Shown: piece by piece, positions 57,655 through 64,000 of the stretch
Layout of the letters: the number at the start of each line of letters is the position of its first letter
How positions within the stretch are numbered: the first letter of the stretch is position 1
Assembly: GCF_047948215.1 (NCBI RefSeq)
Contig: NC_134460.1
Location: forward strand, 148,050,049-148,114,048
Direction: 5' to 3'
DNA from: Lycorma delicatula
Lineage: Eukaryota > Arthropoda > Insecta > Hemiptera > Fulgoridae
Length of the DNA stretch: 64,000 bases
Position numbers and translations under genes: made by a program
Notes under the pieces: generated by a model
Databases searched by the model: none
What the model saw: only the letters and a program-made list of their open reading frames with translations
Told to the model about the DNA's origin: nothing

Positions 57655-57780
57655 TTTTTTGAGATGAAGTGTATCTAAAACCCTTTTCAGTTATGCCAAA
57701 AAACATGGGTAAAAGTTTTTTTTTTTGTTTATCCCGAACAAACAAAAACCATCTTCCTCTTTATATAATAGTGTAGATAT

Positions 57781-60700
57781 AGATAGCTAACCTAGGTGAT
57801 TATTTCATATCTTGATAACGTCATATTTAACGAAAGATAAAAAAAAATTAATTTACAAGGCAACTTATCGAGAATGCAAAGCAAGTTCACGAGTTAATAA
57901 CATCTTCAAGTGAATATTTTATCGCAAAACTTAAATATTTAAGTTAGTAGTCTTCCTTTATGCAAAAAAAGATATTAAACACGCAGTGTGATTTCGTCAA
58001 TTTCCGAAACGTTTCCACAGATTGCTTCTTCTTCGGGAGGGACGACCTAAGACTGCAGCTCATCATTATTTTTTGAGTACTCACCATAATAAATCAGAAG
58101 CAATTTTGAAGCGGCAGAAAGGTTTGCAAGATCGGTATTATTTATGTTTCTAGAAAAAATAACATTCGGTTCAATACATGAAATATTAATTTTTCTTAAA
58201 GACAGGACAGTAGACGTTACAATCGCTTTTGTAAAACTGTTCCCCACGCTGAAGAATTTGCTTTCTGTTTACCCTCAATCTCTTTAAAATATTTCTATTG
58301 GTTTCAGAAAATCTAAAATGCCAAGCGCATATAGAAGACTTTTTATTTTCTACCTCGGTAAGCCGATCAAGAAAATGAAAGTATGAAGGGGTTCGTTGAA
58401 CGGTCGCATATATACTTAAAACATTTGCATAGCTTTAAGATCGGGGATCACCGCTTTACACTTAACGCTTCTTTCTATAAAACAATAAATCCTGTCAGAG
58501 AACGACCTCTGACCAGAAATACGACTTCTACTGAATTTATCGTTATAGGAACAGAAGCGCTTGCCGCTTAATAATTTATAAATCGGTATTTGTTTTGGCC
58601 GCTACACCCTCACATGCCGACCTAACGTTTCTGCAAGGAGACAAATTCAAGCCGTTAAAGCCATGAAAAAAAGCCGAAGCAACACGATCGGATCCTTTTT
58701 GGTATTCGTTTTCGGTCCGGCAATAACTGTAACAATTATTTTTCGGTTTAAGCTGTTTGTAATGTACCCTTCACTAATGTAAAATTAAGAAAATATATTG
58801 ACAGTTATAATATACTAGTCGGTCAGGGATTTTCGGGAGGCACAAGTCGCATTGCATATCAAAAAATAAAATCAACAGTTCGGGTTTACTATTTCTCAGA
58901 CGATCAAAAAATTAACTTTGTTCTTAATTTACGCACACGCTTTGTTGTTAATAATAAAATACTATCCTTGTGTTTTTTCCTTTTAAGCCGAAGACGTGTA
59001 GGACAGACGTCACTTGTAGTACCGCAGAAGCCGAAATTAATATTTCTTAAAAATATATCTCTAAAAAAGCTTTTTACTTTGACATCATCTGCGACTTTTG
59101 GTCGTACATTTTAAATAATCTGTTTACATTTAATTCAGAAAGTAAATATTTCCTGACGCTAGAAGAACGACGGTAATGTGATTCTACGCGCCGAGAGGAC
59201 ATATGATCTCCCTCGCCTTTCTCGCACGGAGACGCTCCCGATAAGGCAAAGTTTCTCTTAACATAATCAATTCTTGCGCGTGTAACATGAAAAACGTTGA
59301 GAAATGTTTCTTGACACGCCGGTTTCATTTCATTACGCCTTCATTTTATGAAATATTTCGTTGTAAAACTTTCTCGTATTTCTCATTTAAAGGTCTTCGT
59401 ACCGCCGGTCGCCCAGAAATGAAGCGAAGAAGAAAGTTATTTCGGGTAACTTCAGTTTTATTAGTAATCGTTAAAACATTCCATCGAAGTTTTAAACGTT
59501 GGATCGCCTTCAAATATTCTGGCAGAGCTGCGGCAGAAAATATTAATTAATTAAGCGCCTGATTTTAGAATGAAACATCCCAAGAGGCTGAATTAGCAAT
59601 ATCATTTTACAAAATTTAACAAAGATAAATCGACTACTTATTTTGTTACAAAAAATAGAAAAACAAAGCGAGGTTATACGAACTTCTTATTCTTAGTCTT
59701 CACTATAATTCGTTTCAATTCTGAAGGCTATAAAAGCTTTCTCCTGTTTTACTAGGCGATACTAAGCTTACAGATGAACTTGCCGATAGCTTATCTACAT
59801 ACAACTATGTAGCTTATCTACATATCAATTATTTAACGTAAGAAAATATACCGAAAGCTTCCAAAATACGAGTGAACAACACAACTTTACTTCAATATAC
59901 CGCATCACAGTGTAAAAAAATGGCAGTCATGATATCCATTATGCGTTCTGACCGGCCGGATTAGAGATCGCTGTATTTGAAGTTTAGAGCATCACGTTTA
60001 AAAGTAAAAATTCTACGTATGATTTTGTAAGTCTTGAATCTAAAATTTATATTCATTGTATTCAGCTGATTTTGCAGATTACAGCGATCCGATAATTTGA
60101 CTTCCCGAAAATTGTGGCTTTGATATTAACAGCTAATTTAAGCGGAGACAATATCGATATGAAAAAGAAAAACCATTTAAAAAAATCCAAATCAACAAAA
60201 AAGATGTTCCGCCTTATTCAAGAAGAAATGAACCTATTTAGACGATCAATTTTTATATTAGGTGAAATGTACCTCTCGTAGTCGTGCAGACTATAATTTG
60301 AAGAATTTTTAAATGAAAAATCACACGTACGTAGAAGATTTGAAGACTTTTTCTCACAGTCATCAAATTAGTACGGTATTCAATTATTATTACAATATTA
60401 CTAATAAATAATTTGCATCGTGAAGCCATTCTCATATTTAAAAAAATTTTTACAGAAAATTTTAAAACGATAATTTTATTTTAGCATTCCAGAGAAGCTT
60501 AGTACACGATCGGTAACATTAACCTCGTTTCTTTGCATTCCTGATCTTGTTTTTAACAAGACATGTTTTTTCCGTTTCTTGTCAACGGCCTTTCTTTTTC
60601 GTACGGGTGTCATTTTTTTTAAGCCAACCCGTACTTAAAAATAAATAAAATGAACGTTTTAAAGACGATGAAACCAACTCCAAAATAAAAATAATAATAC

Positions 60701-62130
60701 GACTGATTTCTTCTTCAAGTCAGCGCCTACGCTGTATAATATTTAAGTCGTTTTTCACTGTTGCTTTTAATCGTTTACTATCGTTTTTAATTTGCCGCCG
60801 ATTCAAAAATTAAAAATATAAAGATTTGAAAGTAGTATTATTTTTTTACGCTTACTTTGTTTTTAATTGGTAAAAAAATATTTTAAGGAATTTCTAGAAA
60901 AAGAGTATATTTGATTTTGAAAATCTAAAATTAATTTTATTTTTGTTAAAATATTTAGAATTATTTCAGAAACTTCCAGGCTGTAAATTTATTTTTTTAT
61001 CACTTTTCTATACGTAAACTTAACAGTAAGTTTCTTTATGAAAATAGATATACTTTCTTCCTTTCGATGCTAAGCGACGCCGGTTTCCCGAACTAATCGA
61101 TAAAAAGACATAGTTGAAAATAAAAGGAATCGATTCGAAGAAAAAACCGTTGTTTAAAAACAAGCTTATTATTTACATTTCATAATTTAAAAAATAATAT
61201 TATACGATTAAAGATTAAATTCGGCGAATAATAACAAAATTATTAGCGATTGGAAATCTGCGAGGGTAACACAAAGAAACCCTTGAAAATATAAAATAAG
61301 AACAAATAAAATTAAAAAGAAAAGATAAGATATGATAAATACACAAGCTTATAATTGTCATATATCATAGAAATCGATAATAAATAAAAAAATATCGACC
61401 AAAAATAATTAATTTTAACTATTTAATTACACATAATTGTAAGAAGCAAGTTCTATTCAGTACGTTCACAATAATAAATTACACTTAAAAAAAACCTCAC
61501 TGTTATCACAATTATTATCGCTAAAATATTTAACTTAATCTCCCTTTAAACACAAGAAAAAAGGTAACGTACATTATTAACGCCGCTCGAGTCAGTCGTT
61601 AAGTTAGTTACCGAGTTTATAACCGATAAATGATCGCGTGGAATATAAATAAATTTTTAGATGATGTGGATAATTATACAAAAGTATTAATTAAAATAAA
61701 AACAACAATTATTTTGATAACGCGTAAAGAACAGGATAAGAATCGTATTAGAAAATGATGCTGTAAATTCCACGCCTATGAATGTAGACTAAAAATGGAT
61801 ATTTTCTAAGAAATACTGAAAACCGGAATCCCACTTTTTAGCGATGAGAAACTAGGATTCCAGGTGAAACTCGACTGAAAAAAAGTTCACTTTCCCGCAG
61901 TTTGACTAGTAGTTATAAAATAAAAATGGTTTTTAAAGGTATAAGTGTAAATCTCAATTTTACCAAATTTTTACCTTTTTATCGCTATCTTTCTATTTCA
62001 CGTTGAAACAAAATCAATTTTTCTTTTCGGTCGTAAGTTTAAGATTAGTTTTGAAAAATTCAACCGGATTTACACGATTTAATGTTTACCGAACAATTCT
62101 GAAGACGTACAATTTTTCTGAACGTGTTAC
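57781..62130. other. AT-rich unannotated DNA
   Basis: No coding similarity recognised in this stretch; open frames up to 87 codons are consistent with chance. Confidence 0.4.
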
Positions 62131-62306
62131 TTTTTTCCCCCCTGCCACCCGAAATCAGACCCCCAATTAAGCATGAACACGGTTCCGGAAGGTGCTTTTG
62201 CCTCTAGTCGCCAGACGAGGGAAACGCCAGGTGTGGCGATTAAAGGCACCGGAGCCGTGTTCATGCTTAATTGGGGTTCTGGTTCCGGGAGGCAAGGGGG
62301 AAAAAC
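62131..62306. repeat. 176-bp fold-back (long inverted repeat)
   Basis: The arms are about 58 bp each. Inner arms 62161-62188 and 62249-62276 differ at one position. Outer arms 62131-62160 and 62277-62306 differ at about six. The 60-nt centre also pairs partly (TGCTTTT and TCGCCA against TGGCGA and AAAGGCA). The block is GC-rich against an AT-rich background. It could be a MITE-like fold-back or the template of a hairpin RNA. Confidence 0.85.
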
Positions 62307-64000
62307 GTGTACTTAAGGACAAAAACTAAACTCCCGCGGTCGCTTATCATATTAAAAGTCCACGATCGGAGTTTTTTCACAGATTCTGGATCGGCCGGTT
62401 ATTGCCATTTTAACCGGTTTCGTCGGTGATATATCTAGATGAAACGACTGTCGATAGAATATATATTAGGAAAAATACGCCGATGTCCACCGCGTTAGAT
62501 TTAATACCGGTTGTAAAATCGGCTACTTAATCGTAATTCAGAAGTTTATTCGGTTCTTTATGAATCGATACTGAATAATGTTCATCTATCGAACCTACGT
62601 ATCTGGAAAATTGCATCGAACCGATAATCCAACGGTGGGTTGGAATAGCCGGTTCGACCAAACGCGGGCGCAACACAACTATTAAACTTGCTAAAAAGAG
62701 GAGGACAAAAGAAAAATTATAGACCGTAAATTTACATCCAAGGCGGGAAGAGGTGTTGTATATGTTGCTGAGAGTGATTTATATCGTTTAACATTTTTTT
62801 TTTTTGTTACGTAAGTTGTTATAGAATTAATAAAATAAAACGCCGGCAAACAGTCTAATTATTTTTACTTAAAATCGATCAAATAAATTACGAAATAAAA
62901 ATAGGAAACTATTTTGGAAATAAATTTACTAAATGATTATAGAAATCGGTTTCTACAGATCGTTTTCCTTAGAGATTCTGCGGCATTTCACTAGCAGATA
63001 CGGAATATGACAGTATTACTTCGTGCAACAATTAAAACACTCGTATATTTTTCTTGTAAGGAAAAATTTTTACTTAAATCTCGCGCGTTAATATAAAATT
63101 TGTTGAACAATAGAAGAAGAAAATTAATAAATAAAAAATCGAGTAACACCTAACCCGCTTGTCTGTAGGGATACAGAATGAGAATTATCCGGTCTGACAT
63201 CGTTATCCCTGTTTTCACAAATAATTTTTGCGTTTCAATTTAATAATTTCCATTTTGTTCGCAATAAAAAGCTTAAGAATTTATCTAATAAAACATTACT
63301 CGATAAAATTAATAGTTACGGAGCTATTAATGATTAGTTCATTTTAACAGTTACAATTTTGGAATTTTCAAACTTATTTTATAGAAGAAGATGTTGCATA
63401 TATACCGAATTTCATAATCCATTCTTAACTTATAATTTCTTATTGGAAAAACACAAAACGCTAACGGAAGGAAAACAAACAGAAATAGGGCATTTATCTA
63501 CATCGGCGTTTTATTTTTTGTCCTACATCAATCCCTTACGTTTTTGACCAACAACATTTTCGGCTACATTTTGTCGGCGGGAAAAAATACGGATACCGCG
63601 ATGCCTCCTTGTCTGATGGGGTTCACCCCAAAACTGCGATGAAAAAAGCCAAAAATTTGTACCGATTTCCGTCTTTTTTAGTCAACGGATTTTCGAGGCG
63701 ATGAAAACTGTAACATTTGAATATCCTCCCGGCCCCTAATTCCGATCGACCTAATAATTTAGAACTTTAAATAGCTTTACAATACGTTTATCAAGCTAAA
63801 GCTCAATTTTCTAAGACTTCTGTACAAAAATTCAAATTTGTGAAAACTACCCCTTTTTTTATTTTTCCCAAAATTTAATCTAACCGATGTCCAATATATT
63901 TTTAAACAATTTTCCAAAAACTTACGTCGAACTAGAATATACATTCCCAGCATAGCTGCAGCTACTATTTAATATGAGTTATAGCTGGGAAAGTAAAAAT
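62307..64000. other. AT-rich unannotated DNA
   Basis: No feature recognised; 63560-63760 is somewhat GC-richer and repeat-like. Confidence 0.4.

Larger units (their letters stand above)
57180..57780 (+). repeat. Dispersed repeat family, copy B, carrying a nested SINE fragment
   Basis: Aligned with copy A at 40150-40582. It is longer because a SINE fragment (57425-57531) sits after CGAATCGTTCAG and a (TA)n(GT)n tract (57605-57654) has expanded before GAGATGAAGTGTATCTAAAA. It ends CTTTATATAATAGTGTAGAT. Confidence 0.65.

Overview
The window looks like a gene-poor stretch of an animal nuclear genome, most likely an insect and possibly a hemipteran. It is strongly AT-rich and holds no recognisable host exon, tRNA or rRNA gene. 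Nearly everything identifiable is transposable-element material typical of arthropods: an I-clade-like LINE gag, R1-clade-like reverse transcriptase pieces, a Penelope-like reverse transcriptase relic, five mariner/IS630-type transposase relics, tRNA-derived SINEs and a Helitron-like end. Family assignments come from motifs read by eye; no database search was possible.

Region 1-14,317 is the striking part. On the minus strand it reads: about 6.8 kb of uninterrupted trinucleotide repeat (14,317 to 7,532), a complete 2.36-kb element (7,531 to 5,170), a second uninterrupted trinucleotide array of 3.55 kb (5,169 to 1,618), and the 5' part of a second, about 98.5% identical element (1,617 to the window edge). 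The complete element has a roughly 540-nt leader, one 552-codon gag-type ORF1 with three zinc knuckles, a 166-nt 3' end containing a hairpin, and no ORF2 (no endonuclease or reverse transcriptase). Both copies start at exactly the same base against the repeat. This is a head-to-tail array of gag-only LINEs joined by giant (TAA)n tracts. A third, older relic of a related gag at 27.5-28.6 kb also abuts a short ATT repeat at its 5' end, suggesting a link between this lineage and TAA microsatellites.

Region 14.3-34.7 kb is mostly featureless AT-rich DNA with scattered relics: a DDE transposase (15.2-15.8 kb), a SINE fragment (17.5 kb), an unidentified decayed coding stretch (18.5-18.8 kb), a Penelope-like RT (25.9-26.6 kb), the older gag relic, a GC-rich block with a 66-bp tandem repeat (30.1-30.7 kb), and an almost full-length mariner relic with one terminal inverted repeat (31.3-32.5 kb).

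Region 34.7-53.5 kb contains two complementary halves of an R1-like ORF2 in the same orientation: the RT domain (35.0-36.1 kb) and the C-terminal zinc-knuckle domain (52.6-53.5 kb). The first ends almost where the second begins, although they lie 16.5 kb apart. Between and around them are two further transposase relics, a truncated DUF4817-type transposase, a complete SINE with perfect 15-bp target-site duplications, and members of a dispersed repeat family. Several long inverted repeats (49.56, 54.08 and 62.13 kb) and a SINE fragment nested in a dispersed repeat (57.4 kb) complete the picture. The genes present do not form a pathway; the window is a record of retrotransposon and DNA-transposon activity, with only the gag-only LINE looking recent.
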